A stretch of DNA of 64,000 nt from an uncultured Eubacterium sp. (GTDB lineage: Bacteria > Bacillota > Clostridia > Lachnospirales > Lachnospiraceae). Position 1 is the stretch's first letter. Every line of letters starts with the position of its first letter. Under the pieces are notes generated by a model. The model was given only the letters and a program-made list of their open reading frames with translations. It made no database searches and was not told the origin of the DNA. The translations under genes and the position numbers were made by a program. The stretch lies in the NCBI GenBank assembly GCA_910578975.1, contig CAJTRZ010000009.1, positions 1 to 64,000 on the forward strand, read 5' to 3'. Positions 1 through 7,284 of the stretch are shown here, piece by piece.

Positions 1-34
1 TTGATAAATCTAGGATTTGTAGTGGTGGGACGAG

Positions 35-264
35 ATATAAAAGGGATACACAGGGAAACATTGAATTTTAGAAACAAATTTGTATAGAAAAAGAGAACTG
101 AAAGATAAGTTAAAATCTGATTTTCAAAATCAGATTTTAAGACTTACATGAGAAAAAATCATCAAGATTTTTTCGAAAATGAAGTCGGTGCTTAAAAATC
201 AATTCTCTTTTTTCTATCTACAAATGTTTCTAAAATTCAGTTTCCCTGTGTATCCCTTTTATAT
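35..264. repeat. Long imperfect inverted repeat with internal hairpins
   Basis: The arms at about 35-98 and 200-264 are near-perfect reverse complements of roughly 65 bases, differing by a few short indels. The 100-base centre holds a perfect 15-base-arm palindrome at 110-140 (single C at its centre) and a second hairpin near 154-175 (AAAAAATC/GATTTTTT). No open reading frame with a ribosome site lies inside. Size and symmetry fit a MITE-like element or a very large RNA hairpin. The identity is unknown. Confidence 0.75.
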
Positions 265-279
265 TCGAAACACCTCGGC

Positions 280-400
280 ACCTCCAAAATCCAGACGTTA
301 ACACGTCTGTCGTGCTACGCACTTATGATTTTGTCGGTATCGCACCAAGAAAAGCAAATGCCTGCTTACGCAGTCGCTTGCTTTTCTTTTGCGTGCGATA
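280..400. repeat. Hairpin cluster downstream of the ABC exporter gene
   Basis: Two stem-loops follow the inverted repeat. One at about 291-308 has CAGACGT/ACGTCTG arms, nested inside AAAATC...GATTTT. The larger pairs 338-357 with 378-400 (TATCGCACC...GCGTGCGATA around AAGAAAAGCAA/TTGCTTTTCTT). It lies just beyond the exporter stop codon and could end that transcript, but it lacks a clear U-run on the minus strand. Confidence 0.55.
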
Positions 401-411
401 AACCAGAATTT

Positions 412-2145
412 CTATACTTCTGTCATTTTATACAAATCATAGTAAATCCCATGTTTTATCATCAACTCTGCATGTGTTCCTTCTTCCTCAATCCCCTTAT
501 CTGTAAGAACAAGAATTTTCTCTGCATTCCTGATTGTTGATAATCGGTGAGCTATCACTAATGTCGTACGGTTCTTCGCCAGTTTTTCCATGGACTCCTG
601 CACAATCTTTTCACTTTCATTATCCAGTGCAGATGTAGCTTCATCAAATATCAAAATTGGAGGGTTCTTAAGAAATACTCTGGCAATAGACAATCGCTGT
701 TTCTGTCCGCCTGACAATTTTATACCTCGCTGTCCAATATCTGTGTTAAAACCATTTGGAAGTGACATAATAAAATCGTATGCATTTGCCTCTTTCGCTG
801 CTTCAATTACTTCCTCTTCTGTGGCATCAGGTCTTCCGTATTTAATATTTTCGTAAATAGTTCCTGCAAACAAATATACATCCTGTTGTACCATACCGAT
901 ATTATCTCTAAGAGATTTCAGTTTCACTTCTCTGATATCATGCCCATCAATTAAAATTCTACCACTAGTGACCTCATAAAAACGTGGAATCAGGTTGCAT
1001 AATGTACTCTTTCCTGCTCCGGATGATCCTACCAGTGCAATATAGGAACCGGCATCAATGCTCAAATCAATGTGTTTTAACACTCTGTGGGCATTGTCAT
1101 TATAACGAAAAGAAACATCATCAAAAATAATATTCCCCCTTACTTTTCCAATCTCCTTTGCATTATCTTTATCCTTTATTTCCGGTTCTAACATAAGAAT
1201 CTGCCTGAATCTTTCATACCCGGAATATCCATTTTGAAATTGTTCGGTAAAATCAATCAATGTTCTAACAGGATCTGTAAAAATATTAATATATAATAAA
1301 AATGTAAGTAAATCTGTGATACTGACCATATTATTTGTAATCATTACTCCACCTGAAATAATAACAATCAAATTAATCATCGTAGTAAAAGCTGTAAGTC
1401 CTGAATGATATCCACCCATATATCTGTAATTATCTTTTTTCGCTCTTAAGAATCCATCATTTCCCTGTTTAAATTTTTCATTCTCAATCATCTCATTTGC
1501 AAAAGATTTTACAACACGAATTCCTGATAAATTATCTTCTATCTGTTCATTAATCTCCGCAATCTTGACGCGGTTCATTCGAAAAGTCTGTTTCATTTTT
1601 TTATTAAAAAAATAAGCATAAACAATCATAACCGGTATTAAAACAAAAGCTGCTATAGCTAGTTTTATATTAATACTCAAGAGTATTACCAAAGCTCCAA
1701 TAATTTTAATAAATGAAATAATAAGATTTTCCGGACCGTGATGTAATAACTCTGTAATATCAAATAAATCAGATGTAATTCTTGACATTAATTGACCAAC
1801 CTTCTGGTCATCATAAAAAGAAAAAGGCATTTTTTGAAAATGTGCGAAAATTTCTGCACGCATATCATATTCAATCTTTGCTCCCATTACATGACCATAA
1901 TTAGATATATAATAGTTGCAATAACATTGAAACAAAATCAGAACAGTTACAACTACTGATATGATTATCAAACTTTCAATTACCTCATTTTTTTCCAGAT
2001 ATATTACAGTCGATGTTACATATCTTACCACCAAAGGTATAACCAGTGCGATTGCTGATGCCATAATTGCAAAAAACATATCAGTTAAAAAAACTCCTTT
2101 GTAAGGTTTGTAATAAGATATCATCTTTTTTAGATTTTCTTTCAT
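412..2145 (-). CDS. ABC exporter, fused membrane and ATPase domains
   Basis: This is a 577-residue half-transporter of the MsbA/LmrA type that should work as a dimer in the cytoplasmic membrane. The N-terminal half carries about six membrane segments (type I exporter fold). The C-terminal half has Walker A (GSSGAGKST, near residue 370), the LSGGQ signature, Walker B followed by DEATSALD, and the H-loop AHR. The start at 2145 is chosen because GGAG lies six bases upstream; the ATGs further out have no such site. Nothing shows the substrate. A terminator at 2199-2238 separates it from the upstream gene. The family is certain; drug, lipid or peptide export cannot be told apart. Confidence 0.9.
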   Translation of the reverse strand: MKENLKKMISYYKPYKGVFLTDMFFAIMASAIALVIPLVVRYVTSTVIYLEKNEVIESLIIISVVVTVLILFQCYCNYYISNYGHVMGAKIEYDMRAEIFAHFQKMPFSFYDDQKVGQLMSRITSDLFDITELLHHGPENLIISFIKIIGALVILLSINIKLAIAAFVLIPVMIVYAYFFNKKMKQTFRMNRVKIAEINEQIEDNLSGIRVVKSFANEMIENEKFKQGNDGFLRAKKDNYRYMGGYHSGLTAFTTMINLIVIISGGVMITNNMVSITDLLTFLLYINIFTDPVRTLIDFTEQFQNGYSGYERFRQILMLEPEIKDKDNAKEIGKVRGNIIFDDVSFRYNDNAHRVLKHIDLSIDAGSYIALVGSSGAGKSTLCNLIPRFYEVTSGRILIDGHDIREVKLKSLRDNIGMVQQDVYLFAGTIYENIKYGRPDATEEEVIEAAKEANAYDFIMSLPNGFNTDIGQRGIKLSGGQKQRLSIARVFLKNPPILIFDEATSALDNESEKIVQESMEKLAKNRTTLVIAHRLSTIRNAEKILVLTDKGIEEEGTHAELMIKHGIYYDLYKMTEV

Positions 2146-2198
2146 CGTACTCTCCATTCTCTTTTTATACTGCACAAATAGTAAAAAATCTCTTTATA

Positions 2199-2238
2199 AT
2201 ATGATAGACTTCTAGTTTATTCTAGAAGCCTATCATAT
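2199..2238 (-). terminator. Terminator after the secreted beta-rich protein gene
   Basis: The arms ATATGATAG-CTTCTAG and CTAGAAG-CTATCATAT form a stem with one internal mismatch. On the minus strand it follows the 2261 stop codon and precedes an A/T-rich tail with a T run, so it should end the icd/secreted-protein transcript. Confidence 0.75.
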
Positions 2239-2260
2239 AAAACCACTTAATTTTAATCTT

Positions 2261-3394
2261 TTATTTCTTAACTTGTTTATTTTTAATCGTAAATATTCCA
2301 CTTGATAATGAATTAGATCTTGTTATCTTAATATAATAAGTACCTTTTGTCCAATTTCCCCATGATTTGAGTGATGATTTCCCTCCATACCATGTATTTG
2401 TAGAAATCACTTTACCCTTTTTGTTCAACACCTGAACTTTTACAGAACCTGTTACATTACCTTCAAACACAGTTTCTGGCTTTTTACCTTTTTTCAAAGT
2501 AAACTTATACCATTTTGCTTTCTTATCACCAGGTACAACTAAACATTTTGCCTTTTTATTGTATTTGATATTTACAGCTTTAGATTTTTTAGAGCCTGCT
2601 TTTGCCTTTACAGCAGTATTCTTAACTGTTATGCTCTGAAGATTTCCATATGCTGTTCCGTTTGAATTAACAAGAAAATAATATGTTGCTCCCTTCTTCA
2701 CAGCAAAAGTAAACTTAAAATTACCTATAGCACTTGAAACCCATTCTTTCTCAGAAAGAGCCTTTTTCTTTGAATTCATGAGTGTTACATAACTTCCCGT
2801 AGCATGTGGAAGTGTAACTATAACCTTACCTGTCTTTTCAGCTTTATACTTGAAATAGTAGTTATCGCTACCATTGTTTCTATAATATGTAATCGTTTGA
2901 CCTGACTTAATTGTTCTATCGCCATTAGTGAAAAGACGTGTAGAAAAGCTTAACGTATCTGTAAACGCTGGATTATTTGTATAATCAGTACATGTAACAA
3001 ATAAATAGTAAGTTCCTTTGTTGCTTAGTGAAATATACTTTGTTTTCTTTGTTTCTCCCTGAGAAAGAGTAATATAACTTCCTGAAATAACATTTTTTAA
3101 TTCAGCATCTGTATAAAGATCTATTTCGCAACCCTTATCTAATTTTATAACATCAACTTTAATTTCTAAAGTTCCTGCTTCACTTACTGTTACTGGGATT
3201 ACATATCCATAATAATATGTTCCTTCGATTCTGTTTTGCTGTGTAATTGTATATGTTTTCTTTACTGCATTTTCTCTTCCTGTAACTGATTTTGTTGGTG
3301 TGATAGAATCTACTGCCATTGTAGTAAATGCCATCGCAAACATCATTGCAACAAATGCTACAATAACTACTAAACTTTTAATGACTTTTTTCAT
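2261..3394 (-). CDS. Secreted protein with pre-peptidase C-terminal-like repeats
   Basis: The 377-residue product begins with a signal peptide (MKKVIKSLVV, hydrophobic to about residue 25, AMA-like cleavage region). The rest looks like three beta-sandwich units of about 110 residues, each with the GTYYLFV / GKVIVTL / GTYYIKI pattern seen in bacterial pre-peptidase C-terminal (PPC) domains. The last 120 residues are very lysine-rich. No catalytic motif is visible. AAGGAG lies eight bases before the ATG. It follows icd by only 43 bases with no terminator between, so the two may share a transcript. A wall- or matrix-associated role is inferred; the true function is unknown. Confidence 0.7.
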   Translation of the reverse strand: MKKVIKSLVVIVAFVAMMFAMAFTTMAVDSITPTKSVTGRENAVKKTYTITQQNRIEGTYYYGYVIPVTVSEAGTLEIKVDVIKLDKGCEIDLYTDAELKNVISGSYITLSQGETKKTKYISLSNKGTYYLFVTCTDYTNNPAFTDTLSFSTRLFTNGDRTIKSGQTITYYRNNGSDNYYFKYKAEKTGKVIVTLPHATGSYVTLMNSKKKALSEKEWVSSAIGNFKFTFAVKKGATYYFLVNSNGTAYGNLQSITVKNTAVKAKAGSKKSKAVNIKYNKKAKCLVVPGDKKAKWYKFTLKKGKKPETVFEGNVTGSVKVQVLNKKGKVISTNTWYGGKSSLKSWGNWTKGTYYIKITRSNSLSSGIFTIKNKQVKK

Positions 3395-3437
3395 TTCTTA
3401 TTCTCCTTAATTATTATTTATTTTTAAATACACTGTT

Positions 3438-4646
3438 CTACATCAATTCTTCTAAAGTCTTTCTGATAGCCATAATAAAGTCCTGTGTATTTAATTTCTT
3501 TTTATTTTCCAATGTTGAGATGAGATATAAATCTCCTGTCATCTCTCCATTTTCAATTGTATCAATACAAGCCTTTTCTAACTTATCAGCAAATGCCATA
3601 AGTTCTGGGAGATTATCCAACTCTCCTCTTTTTCTAAGAGCACCAGTCCAAGCAAAGATTGTTGCGATAGGGTTTGTAGATGTTTCTTCTCCCTTTAAGT
3701 GTTTGTAATAATGTCTCTGTACTGTACCATGTGCAGCCTCATACTCATAGTACCCCTGAGGTGAAGCAAGTACTGATGTCATCATAGAAAGTGAACCAAA
3801 AGCTGTAGCAACCATATCAGACATAACATCTCCATCATAATTCTTACAAGCCCAGATATATCCACCTTCTGAACGCATAACTCTTGCCACTGCATCATCA
3901 ATTAAAGTGTAAAAATATTCAATACCTGCAGCATCGAATTTTTCCTTATACTCTGCATCAAAAATTTCCTGAAAAATATCTTTAAATGTATGATCATATT
4001 TCTTTGAAATCGTATCTTTTGTCGCGAACCATAAATCCTGTTTTGTATCAAGAGCAAAATTAAAGCAACTTCTTGCAAAACTTTCAATTGAACCATTTAA
4101 GTTATGCATTCCCTGAATAATACCAGCTCCATCAAAGTTATGAATTGTTTCCCTTGTTTCTTCTCCCGCTTCATTTGTATATACTAGTTCAGCCTTTCCA
4201 GCTGCAGGAATTTTCATTTCAACTCCCTTATATACATCACCATAAGCATGTCTTGCAATTGTAATCGGTTTTGTCCAGTTCTTAACATACGGTTCAATAC
4301 CTTTCACAATAATCGGAGCTCTGAATACTGTACCATCAAGAATTGCTCTGATTGTTCCATTAGGGCTCTTCCACATTTCTTTTAAATTATATTCAGGCAT
4401 TCTTGCAGCATTTGGTGTGATTGTAGCACACTTTACAGCTACACCATACTTCTTTGTAGCCTCTGCTGAATCGAATGTAACCTGATCATTTGTCTCATTT
4501 CTATAATCTAATCCTAAATCATAGTATTCAGTCTTTAAATCTACGAATGGTAACAACAATTCATCTTTGATCAGTTTCCAAAGAATCCTTGTCATCTCGT
4601 CTCCGTCCATTTCTACCAATGGAGTGGTCATTTTAATCTTTTCCAT
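3438..4646 (-). CDS. icd: NADP-dependent isocitrate dehydrogenase
   Basis: It converts isocitrate to 2-oxoglutarate and CO2, supplying glutamate synthesis. The 402-residue sequence belongs to the eukaryote-like homodimeric subfamily (MDGDEMTRI near the start, TITPN, SPNGTIRAILDGTVFR, YEYEAAHGTV, TNPIA), not the shorter-bodied E. coli type. The start is set at 4646, where AGGAGG is followed by GACAAA and ATG; the reading frame extends further upstream without a ribosome site. A -10 TATAAT lies at 4686-4691 with AAGTAA (TTACTT on the coding strand) at 4708-4713, spacing 16. Neither citrate synthase nor aconitase is adjacent. Confidence 0.95.
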   Translation of the reverse strand: MEKIKMTTPLVEMDGDEMTRILWKLIKDELLLPFVDLKTEYYDLGLDYRNETNDQVTFDSAEATKKYGVAVKCATITPNAARMPEYNLKEMWKSPNGTIRAILDGTVFRAPIIVKGIEPYVKNWTKPITIARHAYGDVYKGVEMKIPAAGKAELVYTNEAGEETRETIHNFDGAGIIQGMHNLNGSIESFARSCFNFALDTKQDLWFATKDTISKKYDHTFKDIFQEIFDAEYKEKFDAAGIEYFYTLIDDAVARVMRSEGGYIWACKNYDGDVMSDMVATAFGSLSMMTSVLASPQGYYEYEAAHGTVQRHYYKHLKGEETSTNPIATIFAWTGALRKRGELDNLPELMAFADKLEKACIDTIENGEMTGDLYLISTLENKKKLNTQDFIMAIRKTLEELM

Positions 4647-4685
4647 TTTGTCTCCTCCTAAAATTAACCTGTAGTATCCCTGTAA

Positions 4686-4713
4686 ATTATAAGCCAAATC
4701 AGGCATAAAGTAA
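4686..4713 (-). promoter_or_regulatory. Probable icd promoter
   Basis: On the minus strand TTACTT is followed after 16 bases by TATAAT, about 40 bases before the icd ATG. The -35 box is weak and the -10 box is a consensus match. Confidence 0.5.
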
Positions 4714-4739
4714 ATAAAATCGATTTAATTTTTTTATTT

Positions 4740-5639
4740 TTAATTTTTAAGCGCTTTCATAATATTTATCTTTCCCCAGCCTTGTCTGTTTCTGTCCATT
4801 TTCATATCATCCGCTGTAGCTTTTATGATTTTTTTACATTCAGCATTTGATAAATTTTTATTTTTCTCTAACATAAGGCAGGCTCCTCCTGTAACAATTG
4901 GTGTAGCCATGGAAGTGCCACTCTTTGCCACATACAAATATCTTTTTTCCCAGAGATTACAGCAACTAAAAATTCCATTTGCCGGAGCTACAATATCCGG
5001 TTTTAAAATGCATTGCTTTGTCGGTCCTCTCCCTGAATAATGATATGTGACTTTACCATTTACGATCATCTTTAAATTATCATTATCTGCTCCCACTGTT
5101 ATAATCTTTTTACAATCTCCCGGGGTAGATATGGAACTTGGACCCGGACCGTTATTTCCTGCCGCTGCCACTACTACATATCCTAAATCCCAAAGCAATT
5201 CTACTTCATCTAATAGTCTTTTATTTTCTTCTTTATCATTTCCCAGCGTTCCAAAAGAGATATTTACAACATTAATTCCATAATCCCTTCCATTATCTAC
5301 AATCCAATGCAGCCCTTCTATCACATCACGTTCTTTTCCCATTCCTTTCTCATTTAAAACTTTCAATGCCACTATTTTTGTTTTGGGAGCAATTCCCCTC
5401 ATCATCCCCCTTGATAATTTTCCATTTCCACAAATAATACCTGCCACATGAGTGCCATGCCCTTCATCATCATAAGGCGATTGTCTTCCATTAATAAAGT
5501 CTTTAAAATATATAATCCTGTCTCCAAAATCAGGATGTGTACTAATACCACTGTCCAAAACGGCTACTACCACACCATCCCCTGTTATTCCTTCCATGTG
5601 TATTCTATCTATTCCCAAGTCCGTTCTCACTTTTCTCAT
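4740..5639 (-). CDS. Intracellular subtilisin-like serine protease (S8)
   Basis: The 299-residue protein is a compact subtilase. The catalytic triad is visible as D29 in VLDSG, H61 in GHGTHVAG and S243 in GTSMATP, with the oxyanion-hole Asn (N162) in AAAGNNGPG. There is no signal peptide and no I9 prodomain: the catalytic domain begins within 20 residues of the start. This matches the cytoplasmic subtilisins of Firmicutes, which degrade proteins inside the cell. AGGAGG lies six bases before ATG. No inhibitor gene is adjacent, so how it is restrained is not shown. Confidence 0.9.
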   Translation of the reverse strand: MRKVRTDLGIDRIHMEGITGDGVVVAVLDSGISTHPDFGDRIIYFKDFINGRQSPYDDEGHGTHVAGIICGNGKLSRGMMRGIAPKTKIVALKVLNEKGMGKERDVIEGLHWIVDNGRDYGINVVNISFGTLGNDKEENKRLLDEVELLWDLGYVVVAAAGNNGPGPSSISTPGDCKKIITVGADNDNLKMIVNGKVTYHYSGRGPTKQCILKPDIVAPANGIFSCCNLWEKRYLYVAKSGTSMATPIVTGGACLMLEKNKNLSNAECKKIIKATADDMKMDRNRQGWGKINIMKALKN

Positions 5640-5726
5640 ATCCTGCCTCCTGATATTTTAAATAGAAATCTTTTAATCTCTATTTGATTTATTCATCATT
5701 TCTTTCGATTTCTAATTTAATATATG

Positions 5727-5868
5727 CCAACAGTTCAGCCATGCGATACAGAATAAATATAGCAAATGACTGCTTGCAGGCAATTTGCTATATTTATTCT
5801 GTATCATATGGTGAGCCAAATCAGCGAGAAGCAACGAAGTGGATTCGAGCTGCTGGCTGAACTGTTGG
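5727..5868. repeat. Dispersed structured repeat, full copy A
   Basis: Outer arms 5727-5740 and 5855-5868 are a perfect 14-bp inverted repeat (CCAACAGTTCAGCC/GGCTGAACTGTTGG). Inside, 5745-5767 and 5783-5805 pair over 23 bases. A third arm (CAGC/GCTG) encloses a conserved purine-rich loop, GAGAAGCAACGAAG then GATTCGA. Together they draw a three-way junction. Related copies lie at 18567-18696, 36956-36996, 40018-40154, 51233-51363 and 57490-57550. Confidence 0.85.
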
Positions 5869-5876
5869 AAATATGC

Positions 5877-5930
5877 GAGCCAAATCAGCGAGAAGCAACG
5901 AAGCAAATTCGAGCTGCTGACTGAACTGTT
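5877..5930. repeat. Tandem partial copy of the structured repeat
   Basis: This segment repeats the right half of copy A (5814-5867) with few changes: GAGCCAAATCAGCGAGAAG through GCTGACTGAACTGTT. The 23-bp hairpin and left outer arm are absent, so it is a duplicated half element lying directly next to copy A. Confidence 0.8.
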
Positions 5931-6001
5931 AAAAAAATTGTAAACAAGACAGGCTGTATCTCATATTATTTAGTGTAAGTAAATATTTAAGGAGATTAAA
6001 T

Positions 6002-6238
6002 ATGAGTGATTTAGCAGCAACAAACTGCGGATGCGGTTGTGATGGAGGAAATAATAACTGTTTCTTCTTAATTCTTATTCTTTTATTCTGCTGTGGCGGA
6101 TGTGGTAATGGAAATGGATTTTTCGGTGGAGGCGACTGCTGTTCATCAATAATCTGGTTATTCATTTTATTTAGCTGCTGTGGCTGTGGAAACGGAATCT
6201 TTGGTGGAAACGGTAACGGCTGCGGTTGTGGTTGCTAG
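6002..6238 (+). CDS. Cys/Gly-rich hydrophobic miniprotein
   Basis: The product has 78 residues, 15 of them cysteine and many glycine or asparagine, arranged as two similar blocks: a hydrophobic stretch (CFFLILILLFCC and IIWLFILFSCC) followed by GCGNGNGFFGGG-like sequence, ending GCGCGC. It resembles the short proteins that databases label chorion class high-cysteine in Lachnospiraceae. AAGGAG precedes ATG by eight bases. Two genes for small proteins follow on the same strand. Roles in a spore or cell-surface layer, or in metal binding, are possible but not shown by the sequence. Confidence 0.75.
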   Translation: MSDLAATNCGCGCDGGNNNCFFLILILLFCCGGCGNGNGFFGGGDCCSSIIWLFILFSCCGCGNGIFGGNGNGCGCGC

Positions 6239-6351
6239 TTGACAACAACGACTTTTATGAATATGACGTACAGTGTCTGCTGACCAGTATGTTGTACTCA
6301 TACGATGTGAGTAATATTAATTTTTTAATTTTACTTTTATGTATTAGCATT

Positions 6352-6377
6352 TAAGTCTATGTTCAGGCATAGACTTA
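6352..6377 (+). promoter_or_regulatory. Hairpin between miniprotein and downstream genes
   Basis: AAGTCTATG and CATAGACTT are perfect 9-base arms around a six-base loop, 20 to 45 bases before the next ribosome site. There is no U-run, so it could be a leader structure or a weak attenuator rather than a full terminator. Confidence 0.45.
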
Positions 6378-6420
6378 ATTAACCACAGATGCATCAATGT
6401 TAATGGAGGATTACAGCCTG

Positions 6421-6966
6421 ATGGACAACAACCAAATGAAACAAACAAAATTTGATTCTATGGTAACAAACCAGACAATGCAGATAATCAAGGCTGTAAT
6501 TCCCTACATTGATAGTCCTATGGGAAAATATATCGGAATGTTTATCAAATTTAGGGAATTGCAGAATGCTATGAGCATAAGTTCTAACCTTTCTATTGCT
6601 GCAACGAATGCTGACAAGCATAAGGGAATGGAAGGCATGTTAGAGGATATTATTGACTTTTTAGGCGATGACACACGCGAAACCTTCGAAAACTTAAAAG
6701 GAATGATGGATATGATGGAAGCAATGAATGGAATGGATATGAACGAAGATATGATGAGTGCATTTATGGGTTCTGCTTTTGGAGGTGACGCACCTCCATC
6801 TACAGAAGAAGATATTTCTGCTTTTAGTGGAAATACTGATACTTCTTCAGATGAAAATAAAGAAGATAATTTCCATGAAAATGAGAATAATTTATTTGAT
6901 GAAAATGACGAGATAAATTCATCAAAGACAAACTATGAGAAAGGATTAAATGATTATGACGAATAA
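6421..6966 (+). CDS. Unknown acidic protein, first of a gene pair
   Basis: I do not recognise this 181-residue protein. The N-terminal half is helical and amphipathic (MQIIKAVIPYIDSPMGKYIGMFIKFRELQNAM). A methionine-rich stretch follows (MMDMMEAMNGMDMNEDMM), then a strongly acidic, Ser/Asn-rich disordered tail. There is no signal peptide or membrane segment. The start at 6421 is chosen because GGAGG stands 11 bases before it; the in-frame ATG at 6397 has no ribosome site. The next gene overlaps its 3' end, so the two are co-translated. Position after the Cys-rich miniprotein hints at a shared developmental role, which is only inferred. Confidence 0.7.
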   Translation: MDNNQMKQTKFDSMVTNQTMQIIKAVIPYIDSPMGKYIGMFIKFRELQNAMSISSNLSIAATNADKHKGMEGMLEDIIDFLGDDTRETFENLKGMMDMMEAMNGMDMNEDMMSAFMGSAFGGDAPPSTEEDISAFSGNTDTSSDENKEDNFHENENNLFDENDEINSSKTNYEKGLNDYDE

Positions 6967-7240
6967 TAAGTGGATGGATGATCCGGTACTAAATGGTATT
7001 TCTAATGAGAAGCTTGAAGTTTTAACAAAAATTATCGAAGGTGCAAAAGGTATGGAACCAAAGCAGATGTTTACATACTTTATTCAGCAGTCAAATATGG
7101 CGGGTAAAAAAGGAATTAATTTCACGAATGCTGAAACGGACCTGATCCTTAATGTTTTGAAAGAAGATATGACACCTGAACAGATTCAAAGAATTGATAT
7201 GGTAAAAAAAATAGTTAATATGGTTGGAAAAAAGAAATAA
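6950..7240 (+). CDS. Unknown small basic helical protein
   Basis: This 96-residue protein is predicted all-helical and ends in GKKK. It has no recognised motif, signal peptide or membrane span. The start overlaps the previous gene by 17 bases, or by 11 if the second ATG at 6956 is used; AAAGGA stands four or ten bases upstream respectively. The overlap implies translational coupling and perhaps a complex with the acidic partner. Opposite charges of the two proteins (acidic tail, basic end) fit that idea. A strong terminator follows at once. Confidence 0.7.
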   Translation: MIMTNNKWMDDPVLNGISNEKLEVLTKIIEGAKGMEPKQMFTYFIQQSNMAGKKGINFTNAETDLILNVLKEDMTPEQIQRIDMVKKIVNMVGKKK

Positions 7241-7283
7241 ATAAACGGTGTGCTAGATTCAATAGCACACCGTTTATTTATTT
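7236..7283. terminator. Bidirectional terminator between small genes and leuS
   Basis: A 21-base perfect stem (AAATAAATAAACGGTGTGCTA and its complement) with a six-base loop lies between convergent genes. A/T tails flank both sides, so it can end both transcripts. Confidence 0.9.
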
Positions 7284-7284
7284 C

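Noticed and set aside
325..540. 71-codon plus-strand frame at the left end
   Set aside because: It runs antisense into the ABC exporter gene and across hairpins, with no ribosome site.
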